Positions 24,001 to 35,204 of a stretch of 64,000 bases of DNA are shown piece by piece (within the stretch, counting starts at the first letter, position 1; each line of letters begins with the position of its first letter). The DNA is from Globodera rostochiensis (taxonomy: Eukaryota > Nematoda > Chromadorea > Rhabditida > Heteroderidae). The DNA is taken from contig JAEVLN010000001.1 in assembly GCA_018350325.1 (NCBI GenBank), positions 1,229,501 through 1,293,500 on the forward strand, given 5' to 3'. A model generated the notes under the pieces. That model was not told the DNA's origin. It was given only the letters and a program-made list of their open reading frames with translations, and ran no database searches. Made by a program: the position numbers and the translations under genes.

Positions 24001-27000
24001 ATATGGAGAATTGTATGGTTTGGGGGGGGGTGGATTGATGATTTGGCCAAATTGGACTGCAAAGAGGCGGGGGGGGGGGGGAAGGGGGGGGGGAGGGTGG
24101 CGGTTGAGACATGGCAAAAAATGGCCAAAAATTTTGTATAACAGATTTTGGGGCAGCTTTTTCCGAGTGCAATGGATCAAAGAGCCGGAGAGAGAGTGCC
24201 TGATTCTCTTTATTCAAGGGATTTGCCACATTTTTGGCAATTAAGAAATGCCAAAGAATGTGCGGAGGGGGGGGGGGGAGAGATTGAGACCCATGACAAA
24301 GAAAGAGCAGCATTTGCATTTTCCAGATTTTCAGGCGAATGAATCAGAGAGAGAGGGGGAAGCAAGTGCCAGATTCTTTCTAGTTTGAATTCGCCACATT
24401 TGCCCTATTAAAAGTGCCGGTGCCACCTTTTTACATATAAACTGAGCCGGACGGATGGACACCTTTTAAGGAATGAATGGGGGGGGGGGGGGGGAGGGGG
24501 CGGGCGGGCGGGTGGGGGGAGATGGTGATGGAGCGTATAATTTGGGGACAATATTTATTTGAGTTTTTTAAATTAATCAAATGGTACACAACCAACGGCT
24601 GTCATTACATATGTCTGGCGTCTGGCGCCTTTTTATTTGGGGGCGTAAAACTGGTTCCACTTTGGTCTTAGCCATCGGGAAAAAAATGTGTCGGATTTGG
24701 CGCTAATTTTTAATTCAAAAAAACATTTTCCGGGCTTTTTTTACGTTCCCAAAATTATGAAAAAAAAAAACTTTTTTTAGTTCAGAAAATCCTCAAATTC
24801 AAAAAGGTCGTCGATTGGAATAAATTTCAAATAGTAAAACTTCCATTTTTCCCCTTTGTAAATTGCGCGTCAATTTTGAATATTTAGTCCCTCCCTTAGA
24901 AAATTGGATGTTCAGTCCTTTAGATATGCAAATGCGTCTAAAAAATGGAAGTGATCGAACGACTGCCTATTAAATTAAGCCGAAAATGCAATTTTTTAAT
25001 TGACACCCTCGCGGCGAAATGCATTCAAGATGAATTGGATCATTTTTATCGCCAAAATCCGTCGAACGGACTCTCGATAACGGCGCTGACCGTCTATGTC
25101 CGTTCGTCCGCCCCCTCCCGCCGCTGTCCGTCCGTTAAGCCCCCGGGGCGGAATGGGAATATATACTACATAAATATTTTCATTTTTATTATCCCCACAA
25201 ACAACCATTTTATCCTGCCCTTAAGCGCTTTAGGAGTGATCCTTATGCTATTCGCACTTCTTTTCTCTCCTCTCTCTCTCACTCTTCTTTCTCTCCGATT
25301 ATTCACACTTCTCTCTATCTCCACTCTCCCTCTATCTTTCTGTCTCCTCTCCCTCTTTCTCTATCTCCTTCTCCCTCTGTCTCTCTACTCCCCTCTCTCT
25401 ATCTCCCCCGCCCCCTCTATCTTTTCAAAAACGTCACCAACCCATCTACCTCATTAGCAAAAGCAGCTTATTCTTCCTCCCTCTTCCCCGTCCAAGACAG
25501 CTTTTTCTCGTCGTAATTTATGTTTGGGTAGCAAAAGGGAAGGCCCGGAGGGCAATAAAGTCAATAAAATGAATTGTTGGGGTGTGTTTTTGGAAGAGGA
25601 GAAGAAGTGATGTCAAGGATATCCCCCGTCCCTCCCTAATGATGTCACAGAGCCCCTGAGGGGAAAGGCTCATGCAATGGCGCATTTCCCTGCATAATTT
25701 GTATGAGATAATGTTTAGGTTCTCCTAAAGTGGCATATGGCAGAGGGTAATCGCAACTTTTCCGGGAATTTTGTCAAAAAATTTTTTTTGAAAAAATCCC
25801 GTTTTGTCCTACGCTGGTGATTTTTTTTTAATTTTTAAAGAAAACACTCGTCAAATGGACGTCAATGAGAGAAGACAGAAATTGCAAATGTCGGATGCGC
25901 AGCAGCACACCATTTTTTTGGATACAACGGTGAGAAAGAAGAAATCAGCCCGCGAAGGAGGTGTCGAGCGAATGACAACACCAAAAAAAAAAAGAGAAAA
26001 GGAACGGACATTTGGGGGCTGACCCAAAGAGGGGGGATTTTTGTCTGTCCCCCGCGGGGGTTGAGTTGGGAAGAGAACAAAAATTGGATAGTATCGGAGA
26101 GCGCACCGACTTTTTTTGGTAGCAAAAAAGTGGAAGCGGAGGAACCACCAAAACAAACTGCTGGAGGGAGGGACAAATTTATTAAATTATGTGAAGAATT
26201 TGGTGCAAAATTAATTATTAAAAAAATGCACATTTTTATTCCACCCATTTGAAAGAGGGAGGGAGGGCACTTTCGCGCTATTGTGAGATTCTGAAAATGG
26301 CATGGCATTTGTCATGCCCCCAGCCCCACCCACGCAACGATACAAATTGATTGTTGTCGGGGAGAGAGAAACTGGGGTAGGGAGGGACCTTTTGTGCTTG
26401 CCGACATCGAATCACCCCCCCCCCCCCCTCAAAGCCCACCACAACGCCAAGCCGGACTCATGCCTGAGACAGAAGACCTGACGAAATAGATGAAATTGGC
26501 AAGGTTTGTGGGTGAGTGTGTGTTTGGTAGAGATGAAAAACAGTCGGTCTGGAGATGAACATAATCATCAGAGGAGTTTTCAGCAGTTGGGGATGAGACA
26601 AGCTGGTGATGAACACCATCAGCATCAGCAGCATCAAATGAGTTGGAAATGGTTGGCATATGAATAATGTGATTTTTGCGTTGAGGATGAATTGATGAGA
26701 GGAGGGGCAACTGCATATTGCCCAACTTGGAGATGCGTTTATCGATGGGAGATGACACAAGTTGGGGATGGTTGGGGAATTTGGATGGGAAGTGTCGTGA
26801 GGAGACACAATACCGCCGCCGCCGCATAAAAGGTCACACGGACAAAAGTCCAGAAATAAAAAATCGGACAAACGGTCCTCTAAAACGACAAAAGGGTGGG
26901 AATTTTGAATTTTCCATTAGGGATCTTTTGTCCTTGCATGCTTTACGAAATGAGCTGGAACTGCTGGGGTCGAGTCGAGCATCGTCGTCATCATCCATCC

Positions 27001-29583
27001 CCCCCCCCTTTTAGGCTCATTCTGTTCCGGTGTTGGAGCAATATACGGCGGGCCGATTTGTGACGAAGAGAAGGGGGTCCAAGTGGGGGGGGGGGGGAAG
27101 CGATGACTCATCCCACCCATCCGGAAGAATTAACACAAAACGACTTTTGTTTTGTTCAGCAACGGTGGGTCCCCAGAAAGAGCGAAGCTGTGAGAAAAGA
27201 AAGGTTCAGCTCGTCCATTACATATAAACATTTTTGCATTAAATTAAAAAAAAAGAGAAGAAAGGAATATTTAAGTGGGGATGGAAGAGAGACGAATATA
27301 ATGCTTCCAAATGGAACGATGATGGAAGAAGTTTTACAGGAAGAAACTAGATTTGAATAACCCGGGACTAATGGACAAAAAATAAAGAAAAATTTAAGTT
27401 TGATAAAAAAGGGAGTTTTAAAAAAACCGAGACCAAATTTCACTAACAAATAAGTCCTGATTCCGTCCAAAGGTAAACGGGTGCGAATTTTTTATTTTAT
27501 CACCAGCAGGGCTAAGATTTTTAGGTTCGAAAAAACTCAAAATAGGCACTTTAATAGGTACCAAAAATCGGGTCCACGGGCAAAAATAGGTGTGAAAATT
27601 AAAAACTTGTTTTTTAAATGAAAAAAGGTCAATCTTAGAGTTTTTTTTATACCTGAAATAGAGGTTTCCCCCTACTTTAGGTGCAAAAATTCTAAAAAAT
27701 AGTTTTTTAGGTTCGGATAGCCTCGTTAAAACGACGAAATTTCCGACTAAAAAACATTTTTGTATGTGCCAAACTCGCCAAAAACTGCAGAAAAAATTAG
27801 GCAAAAGCCTAAAAATGTTAGCCCTGTTTATCATAATGGACAGATGATGTCCATCAACGACGCGGCAATTACAAAGACACTTTTTTTGTTGTTGCCGCAG
27901 GGTGACAGGACAGACACTAAAGAGGGGGAGAATTCATTCATTAAACAATGGACGAGAGAACGAATTTTCTCTCTCTCTTTTTTTGCCTGACAAATGAGAG
28001 AGATTAGTGCCACACTATTTTAGTGAGGGGGGGGGGGCAGTGACAGAAATAAATGTGAGAATTAGTGGAAAATGGCTGAGCTGAAAACGAAAATGAAAAG
28101 GTTGGAGAGGGCAGAGGGGGGGGGGGAAGTGAGGGAGGGAAGAGAAAAAGAATTTCGTAATAAGCCGGCGGATGAGCGCAGACAGGCAGAGGAAGAGAAC
28201 ACTGTTGGACGTGGGCCAATGTTACTAAAAGTTGGGCCACCCGCCTCACACAAAATGTGCTGCGTATTGGAGAGAGCGAAGATCAAATGGAACGGATGGA
28301 CGGAAGAAGACAAAAAAGGGGGAAGAAAAATGGCGAGATGAAAAGATGAAGAATGAATAAGTGGAAGATGAAGAATGAATGAGTGGAAGATGAAGAATGA
28401 ATGAGTGGAAGATGAAATGGAAGATGAAGAATGAATAAGTGGAAGATGAAATGGATAAGTGGAAGATGGGGGTGTGATCAGTACAGAGGTTGGTTTAATT
28501 CCTCTTTAATAAATTCAGTTATTTTGACAGATCAACCTCCTTATAAAGAGGTTTTAGTGCACGGTTTTGTTGTTGATGAAAAAAAAAGAAAAAAAAACCC
28601 AACAAAATCCGAGCAACACATTTTTTGTTTATTTTTTTTATGAAATGGAAGATGAAGAATGAATAAGTGGAAGAAGTAACCGATGAAATGGAAGAGTAAC
28701 GGAAGTAAGCGGAGGGCAGATTGAGAAGAGGAGGGGAAGTACACAAATAATGGAAGGATGAAAGAAGTAGTGGCAGAAAAAAGTAAACAAAAAGCCGAAG
28801 AACAGCTCGACCATTGGCTATACGCTTTTGCCCCGCAGGGGAATTAGGTAGACTAAAGTGTTTTTTGGGGTGCAATGATCTTCATTCAGACAACTGTCGC
28901 TTGGAGGGGAAGGCACCCACCCCCCTCGTGATTATAAAATCAGCAAAATTTGTGGGGTGGAGGGGGGTGTTAGTTTCTGTCGAGAGTGCAGCAGCAGAAT
29001 GAATGAAGAATGGCGGCGGGCGATGGAATTGGTGTGACGGAAGGGAGAAGGGGGCGCCTGGAGGGAAGAAACTGAAGATCGTTTGCCCACCGGCGCCTTA
29101 TCATCCAGCCGTCCGTCATCATCCCCACACTCTTCCAACCAACATTATTATGATGCACTTCCTCCCGCTAAGATCATGCCCCGCCCCACCCCTTTCCCAT
29201 CACAGAGACTGACTGATCGCAACCGCAATTTTTCTTTACGATTACGACCGAAGCGATTGAGAATGGATGAACTGAACGGACGGACGGGAGTTTGATCGGG
29301 AAGCCAGAGCTAATCATCAATCGATTGGTCTCGGAGAAGGGATGAATAAGACGGTTTGAGAAGGATGAATCGGATTAATTGAGGAAGGGATGAATAAGAA
29401 TTGCTAAAGCTTTTTTAAAAAAAAGGTGAGGTGATCGGACAAATGGAGGGTGATCGAGAAAGGCATGATTAAGCTGACAACAAAAGGCCCGCTCGGATGA
29501 ATAGTGTAAGGAAGCGAGTGTCTGGGACAATTACAACGCCTACGGCGAAAGGCATAAGATCCATTAAGAGGGATGGCTTGTGG
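21079..29583. other. Gene desert, purine-rich plus strand
   Basis: No gene could be supported. The first kilobase upstream of gld-2 is CAA/TTG-rich and may hold its 5' untranslated region. From about 21.6 kb on, the plus strand is dominated by GGAGGAAGA, GATGAATGGAAG and poly-G runs (for example 24477-24493 and 27084-27096). Tandem units include GGATGAACTGGAAGAA-type repeats (about 22735-22870) and an ~22-nt GTGGAAGATGAAGAATGAAT unit (28345-28456). A pyrimidine-rich CTCTCT stretch lies at 25255-25415. A short frame at 24945-25130 has balanced composition but is unrecognised. Confidence 0.45.
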
Positions 29584-29586
29584 GAC

Positions 29587-29693
29587 GCCACGGTAGCTCA
29601 GACGGTAAGAGCATTGGTTTGAGTGTGAGAAGCTGATCACACTGTGCACCGCGAAGGTCGTGGGTTCGATTCCTGCCCGGCGGGGCTACCATT
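29587..29693 (+). tRNA. tRNA-like sequence or tRNA-derived element
   Basis: A good A box (TAGCTCAGACGG, 29594-29605) sits in a perfect four-pair D arm (GCTC/GAGC), and a perfect B box (GGTTCGATTCC, 29663-29673) sits in a T-arm-like hairpin. The boxes are about 69 nt apart, some 25 nt more than in a standard tRNA. The extra sequence contains a hairpin with a six-pair stem (GTGTGA/TCACAC). The acceptor stem pairs poorly. It is therefore more likely a tRNA pseudogene, a SINE head or an odd long-arm tRNA than a normal tRNA gene. No anticodon is assigned. Confidence 0.35.
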
Positions 29694-30151
29694 TTGCCTA
29701 TCTCTTACTATAAGTAAGGCTGAATGGAGTGGAGTGATCAAAGAAGGGCCAGGGGATGATCGAGCGGTCAAAAAGGGGGTGTACGAAGACCAAAAATGGA
29801 GAAATCAGTATTAGAAATAATAAGGCGCGATAGCTGCTGAAGAATAGAAATGAATTTTTGATGGTTTATAAATATGGAAGATGATAAGAAGGGGATGATG
29901 ATCAGAGTTGTATTAGTTTCTGATCACTTTAAATTGGCCGAATTGAATGAGTTGTTTGTTGCTTTTTTTGTTCGTCAAATTTGAAGAATTGTTTTCTGCT
30001 GCTTTGATTTGTCGGATGAGATGATCGATGATGATGACGAAAACTAACCACACTTTAAAAAATCAGCTGGAGGAACGACGATCGTTGACCAAATTCTCGC
30101 CATCAATCGCAACGAATCGTCAAGACGTTTTTCCCCACATTTTTTTATTTT

Positions 30152-32025
30152 TTAAATTGCTACAGTACACCAACATTGTACAGTACACCAATCAACAACA
30201 TTTGAATGAATTGCGTAAGCGATTCGCCCACCTTCATCAGCAGTGGAGGAGAACGGCGCTGCCATTGCGGCGGGAGAGCAATCGGTAGGTAACACAGCAT
30301 CGTGCGGAAGTGTTTGATCACAATGAGGAGATGATGCACCCGGATTCTGCACGAATGGAGTCAAACTTTATTTTATTTCATTTTTGTTTTTCAAAATTTA
30401 GACCTCCCTAAATTAAAGCTCCTCTCTTAAATTTTTGGCAAATTTTTCAAAAAACAGATTTTGTCAACTTTCACCGTGGCCGAGTTGAAGAACATTCCCA
30501 AATTTGCCAATTGTCCCACCGGAGGCGGTGCTGGGGGGAAGCCGAGATGTTGATGAGGAACCAACGGGTCGAAGACGGTCTCCTCTACGGACGATGGTGC
30601 CTTATTGATGAAAGGAAATGGCAAAAATCTCGGCACGAGTCGGCAAAAGTCTGTCCTGGACTCGACTGGCCAACCGGACGCTTACCAATCCGAGTCGAGC
30701 CGAAAGAGCCGCCAACTGTTGAGCATATATTTGTCGGAAGAACAACCGTTGCTGCAAATAAAATTGTTGGAGTATCGGATGTGACAAGTCGAGCAAAAAA
30801 ACGGGCTCCGGAAGTGTGGTGGAATGACCGGATGGAAGCGAACAGTGGGAGAGGGAAAGGTCCTAAAATAAGGTTCAGCTACTGCTTCAATTTTGTGAAA
30901 AGACTTTCCAAAGATACAAAAGGTACTGCTCCAACTTCGCGGACAAATATTTTTTAGTCCATAAGTCCAATAATGTTTTCGATTTTATAAAATATGTATG
31001 TTTAATAAAAATAGTTTTTCAATGAGCACGTCACCTCAAACTTCTCCAACTCCATGGGCACAGAATAGTGAGCAGCTGCTCCAAGTCCGTCACTTCCTCT
31101 CATGCCACTTTTACCAGACAAACTGCTTGAAGTTCTCACCTGCTCTGGGTGCTGCTGCTGCTGCTGCACTTCGGTCGACGCCGACAGCGGCGGCGTTGTT
31201 TCTGTTGCCGGCGGCGTTTCGGCGCCACTGGTGCCAATGCCAGATGAGTTGCTGGAGGCGGAATCCAACGAGTATAAGGAGGAGCTGGAGGAACGGACGA
31301 AGACGGGCTGAGACTGAAGAATTTCGAGCATTTATATATAATGCGCAAATGGGTTGGAAGTCCATCTTGAGAAGGGGGGGGCATCAACAATGTTCGATTT
31401 GATTGAAGGGGCGGAGGGGAAGGGGGGGGGAGTAAAGTCCCCCCCCCCTAAGTTTTCGAATAAAGTGAGCATTTGATAATTAACTCATCAATTAGTTTGC
31501 ATAAATGGATTTAAATTCGCCAAATAGTGCAATAAACATGACTCTGACCCATCGAAATCTGATCAGATCTTCCTTTGATGAACTGATCAATGACACCACC
31601 CCGCCCCGAATTTCTCTCTCGCTCAAACGATCAGACTAAAAACTGATCAATGACCCTTACCCGACCGAATTCAACCCAGTCCAAAACAATGATCAAACTT
31701 CTAAAATCATTTTTATTACCGATTCGGCACGCCATCGCTTCCAGCGTTGCTGACGCTTTGGCACTCTTTTCGGCTCCTCTGTAGTTCTTGGCACATATCC
31801 TCGGGGCGGCGATGAGCAGGACGAACACGGGGAGGAGGAAGAAGTGGAAGACAGAGGCGCGGATGCTTCAGAAAATGCCGAGGATGAGGACGATGATGAC
31901 CGGCACAGCACAGCGGAAGAGTAACTCATCAGCAATTTTTTTGCCTTCCCAACATCATTCGTGTTGTTGCGGACGGTGGAGGACGAAGTGTTGTTGAGCA
32001 TTGGCATTGTGTTGCCGAAAAGCAT
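30152..32025 (-). CDS. Unrecognised Ser/Pro/Gln-rich protein
   Basis: Five exons on the minus strand: 32025-31720, 31313-31140, 30751-30686, 30600-30475 and 30346-30152. All are joined in phase 0 by GT-AG introns, with good acceptors such as TTTATTTGCAG. The result is about 288 aa. Exon 1 encodes a Ser-rich N terminus followed by a basic stretch (RVPKRQQRWKRWRAES). Exon 2 holds Ser/Thr/Pro and a Q5 run. Exon 3 is QRLFFRQIYAQQLAALSARL, probably helical. Exons 4-5 are Pro/Gly-rich. There is no signal peptide, membrane span or known domain. The last exon may instead end after a further short intron (GAAG|GTGGGC). The consistent junctions argue for a real gene, possibly a regulatory, largely disordered protein. 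Confidence 0.6.
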
Positions 32026-32133
32026 TAATTACCGTGTCGGTGTCAGTGCCTTTTTGAACAATTTATAAAAATGAAATCTCTCTTATTTTTACGCAAAAAT
32101 GCCACAACCCGCTCTTCGGTGGCACTGTTAAGG

Positions 32134-32418
32134 CTAGAGCACGGTCCGATCGAGATTCTCGATCGAAATCGGGGTAAATCTCAACGAGATTTTTGTTTCC
32201 AAATTCTTGATCGAAATCTCGATCTTGAAAGTTTATCGAGATTTTTTTGTGATTTTTTCACGAGTTTCTCGATCTAAATCGGGGTAAATCTCAACGAGAT
32301 TTTTGTTTCCAAATTCTTGATCAAAATCTCGATCTTGAAAGTTTATCGAGATTTTTTTGTGATTTTTTCACGAGTTTCTCGATCTAAATCTCGACTGGTC
32401 CTCAAGTTCGGGCTCTAG
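32134..32418. mobile_element. 285-bp inverted-end element with internal 110-bp duplication
   Basis: It begins CTAGAGC and ends GCTCTAG, and is flanked on both sides by TTAAGG (32128-32133 and 32419-32424). Inside, a 110-bp segment starting GGGGTAAATCTCAACGAGAT is present twice (from 32171 and 32281), rich in TCTCGAT/ATCGAGA motifs. There is no coding capacity. A TTAA or TTAAGG target duplication would suit a miniature DNA transposon. Confidence 0.55.
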
Positions 32419-34674
32419 TTAAGGTTATCCCAAATGGAACAAAAATTTTCACACTCTTCATCCCCGACATGCTGTAACTCTCCCAACCTCACGACATATC
32501 ACCACCGACATTTTCGATGTTGACTCGTAACACCGCTCGGGAGGTTTTGAGAGCATAGCGGAGTGTCCTTTTTAAATTGTTTTGATCAGCAGGGAGACTT
32601 TCTGCTTCTAAAAAACGCTGAGCACTTGGGGGGGGGCGGTGAGTAATTTAATGATTTAAAAGTGGAATTCCCTTGAATGTAAAGGCCATTTTGGCGCGTG
32701 TCATTCACAAACTGATTATGGTTGATTTGGGGGAGCCGAATTTGCTGAAATTTGGTTGGCTTTTTGTAAAGTGCTTGCTGCTGCTGCTGCTGTCGCTGTT
32801 TGCTTAGGGTGAGTGATTAGGTTGGGGGGAGGCGGCCTTTAAACCACACACACAGCCAATTTCCGCCCAAAAAAGCTGAGGCAATTCAAATTATGAGGTT
32901 GGAGATGGCCAAATCATCCGTTTTTATAAGGGGGAGAGTGCGAGCGAGTGCTGCTCCAACTCCATCCCTTCGTGGTGGCGGTGGTGGCGGCGGTGAATGG
33001 CAGCAGTGAATGTACAAAGTCTGAGCACTATGTAATTTGGGGGGGGGGGTGGCCTCCTCAGAAAAGTCATGTGAACTTTTTATAGCAAAAAATAACTGAT
33101 GATGAACGGAAGGGGAGGGGGGTCAACAAATTTTGAGTCGGGCAAGAGGCAAAACGTACTGCACGCGGAATATGGACGACCTTGGGAAAGTGTAATCAGG
33201 GATGCACCCGGATGCCAAAAAAAAGTCCGGAAACCGGAATTCCGGCTCTCAAAAATGCCCGGAATTCCGGTTACATCCCTGACATGCACTGATTAGGGAT
33301 GCACCCGAGCGCCAAAATCCGGTCTTTTTTTCGACCGCCCCGACTTTTTTCCCAACCCGGTGGTTGACCCCCCCCCCTCCCCCCGGCACAGCCAGAGAAA
33401 GTACCTTTAACCGGATCCCGGGCGTTTATCGAAATTTTTTTGGTTTCGGTTAAAACTGAGAAATTTCAAAGAGTGCCAACCCCAAGCCTTGGGATAAGAG
33501 AGGCAATTTTGTTATTTTATATTTTGCGATAGAAGTTTAGTTTTTTGTTATGGCGGCAGGCAAAAAGAGATGTAAGAACAGAGAAATTATACAGAATTTG
33601 TTTTAACATTATCAAAAATTGCATGCAAATCCTCGATTAAAAATTCCCGAACATTCAGTGAATGCGTTCGCCGGTCCTTCCATGACGCATGATCAGTGAT
33701 CATGATCAGGACCGATCAGGAGGACAACAGGGGTTAGTTACACAGACAATATCACAACTTCCCGGAATATCCCCCTAAGGGCATCAGAGATAAATGTTTC
33801 ATGATCTAATCACAATCTAATCATGTTCCATGTCGCTGATCAGGCCTGATCAGGATCATGACTTCTTATCATTTGGCACTGATTACGATCAAAGCGCCTC
33901 AAAATTCACCAAATTTTCATGGAACAATTGACGCCCAAAGGGCTTAATTTTTTTGTTACGGAAGAATGGGAGGTGGTGGGGGAAGTCGAAGGGCTTTAAA
34001 CGAATGTTCTCCTCACCCGCCTCTGTTTGCTGCATCCGTTCCCCCCAAACGGTCCTCAAAGTCGTTCGATCCCCCCCCCCCCACATTTTTTGTTTGTTTG
34101 TTTCGCAAATTCTTTTTCTCTTGCCCTTTTTACACACACACTCTCTCTCTTTTCTCTATATCTTTATCTCCACTCTCCACACACTCTCTCACTCTCTATC
34201 TCCCTTGCGTTGTCCATTCTCTCCGTTCCGATCTCTGACATCCTTCCCCTCTTTTTTTTTTGTCTATCCCCTCGTTTCTCTCATCTCCCTCTCTTTCCAT
34301 TCGCTCTTTATTTCTTGCCCTTTGTTCTCGCTCTCCTTTTTCCTGCACTCTCTCTCGCTCACTGGCCTAATCAGCGACTAATGAATGAAAGGCGAAAATT
34401 GATGGAAATGCGAGAGTGACTTCTCTTCTTCGTTTCCATGCTCTCATGCACCACACCATTGGGTGGGGGAAAGTCGGGAAGAACACAACGAACGCAGTGA
34501 AGGCCGAAGATTGGGTTGGAGGAATTGGAGGCGGAAAGGAAGAGGAAGAAATAGGGAAGGGGAGAATAGAAGTAAGGAAGAATGAGGAGAGAGAAGTGAA
34601 GAGAAAAGAAAGAAGGAAAAGGAGTAAGTGGAAGAGGAAGAAAAAAGAAAAGGAAGAAAAGATTAAATGGAGAG

Positions 34675-34975
34675 GTGGAGAAGAAAAGGAAGAAGAAAAG
34701 GAAGAAGAAAAGGAAGAAGAAAAGGAAGAAGAAAAGGAAGAAGAAAAGGAAGAAGAAAAGGAAGAAGAAAAGGAAGAAGAAAAGGAAGAAGAAAAGGAAG
34801 AAGAAAAGGAAGAAGAAAAGGAAGAAAAAGGAAGAAGAAAAGGAAGAAAAAGGAAGAAGAAAAGGAAGAAGAAAAGGAAGAAGAAAAGGAAGAAGAAAAA
34901 AATAAGAAAAGGAAGAAGTAAAGGAAGAAGAAAAAAATAAGAAAAGGAAGAAGTAAAGGAAGAGAAAGGAATACT
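34675..34975. repeat. GAAGAAGAAAAG purine microsatellite
   Basis: A 12-nt unit (GAAGAAGAAAAG) is repeated about 15-20 times with small variants, all purine on the plus strand. It is open in several frames (Glu/Lys or Arg/Lys repeats), which is a compositional effect. Confidence 0.9.
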
Positions 34976-35183
34976 AAACGGGAGAAGATAAGGAAGAAGA
35001 AGAGGAAGAGAAAGGAATACTAAACGGGACAGGAAGAACGGGTGAGGAGGACGTCAAAGGGCAAAAAAGAAAAAAGGAATCGAATACAAAGAGGAAGCAG
35101 CAGCAGCACACTCATTCACTTCTCAGAATCTTTGATGGTACCAACCACTAAAAAATGGCTAATGTTGCATTAGGGGAGCTATT

Positions 35184-35204
35184 GGGGGGGGGGGGGGGGG
35201 GGGG
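35184..35204. repeat. Poly-G run of 21 bases
   Basis: An uninterrupted G run, followed by a further A-separated G block. It is one of several such runs in this window and is likely to be length-uncertain in any assembly. Confidence 0.8.

Noticed and set aside
25804..26252. Short plus-strand frames near 26 kb
   Set aside because: They are interrupted by homopolymers, with no recognisable motif or consistent splice sites.
30028..30957. Plus-strand exons opposite the Ser/Pro-rich gene, including a possible 30-nt intron
   Set aside because: The minus strand gives five exons with strong splice sites and uniform phase; the plus reading needs ad hoc events.
34416..34940. Glu/Lys-rich 174-codon frame
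   Set aside because: The GAAGAAGAAAAG microsatellite explains it; the adjacent frames are equally open and no splice or start context supports it.
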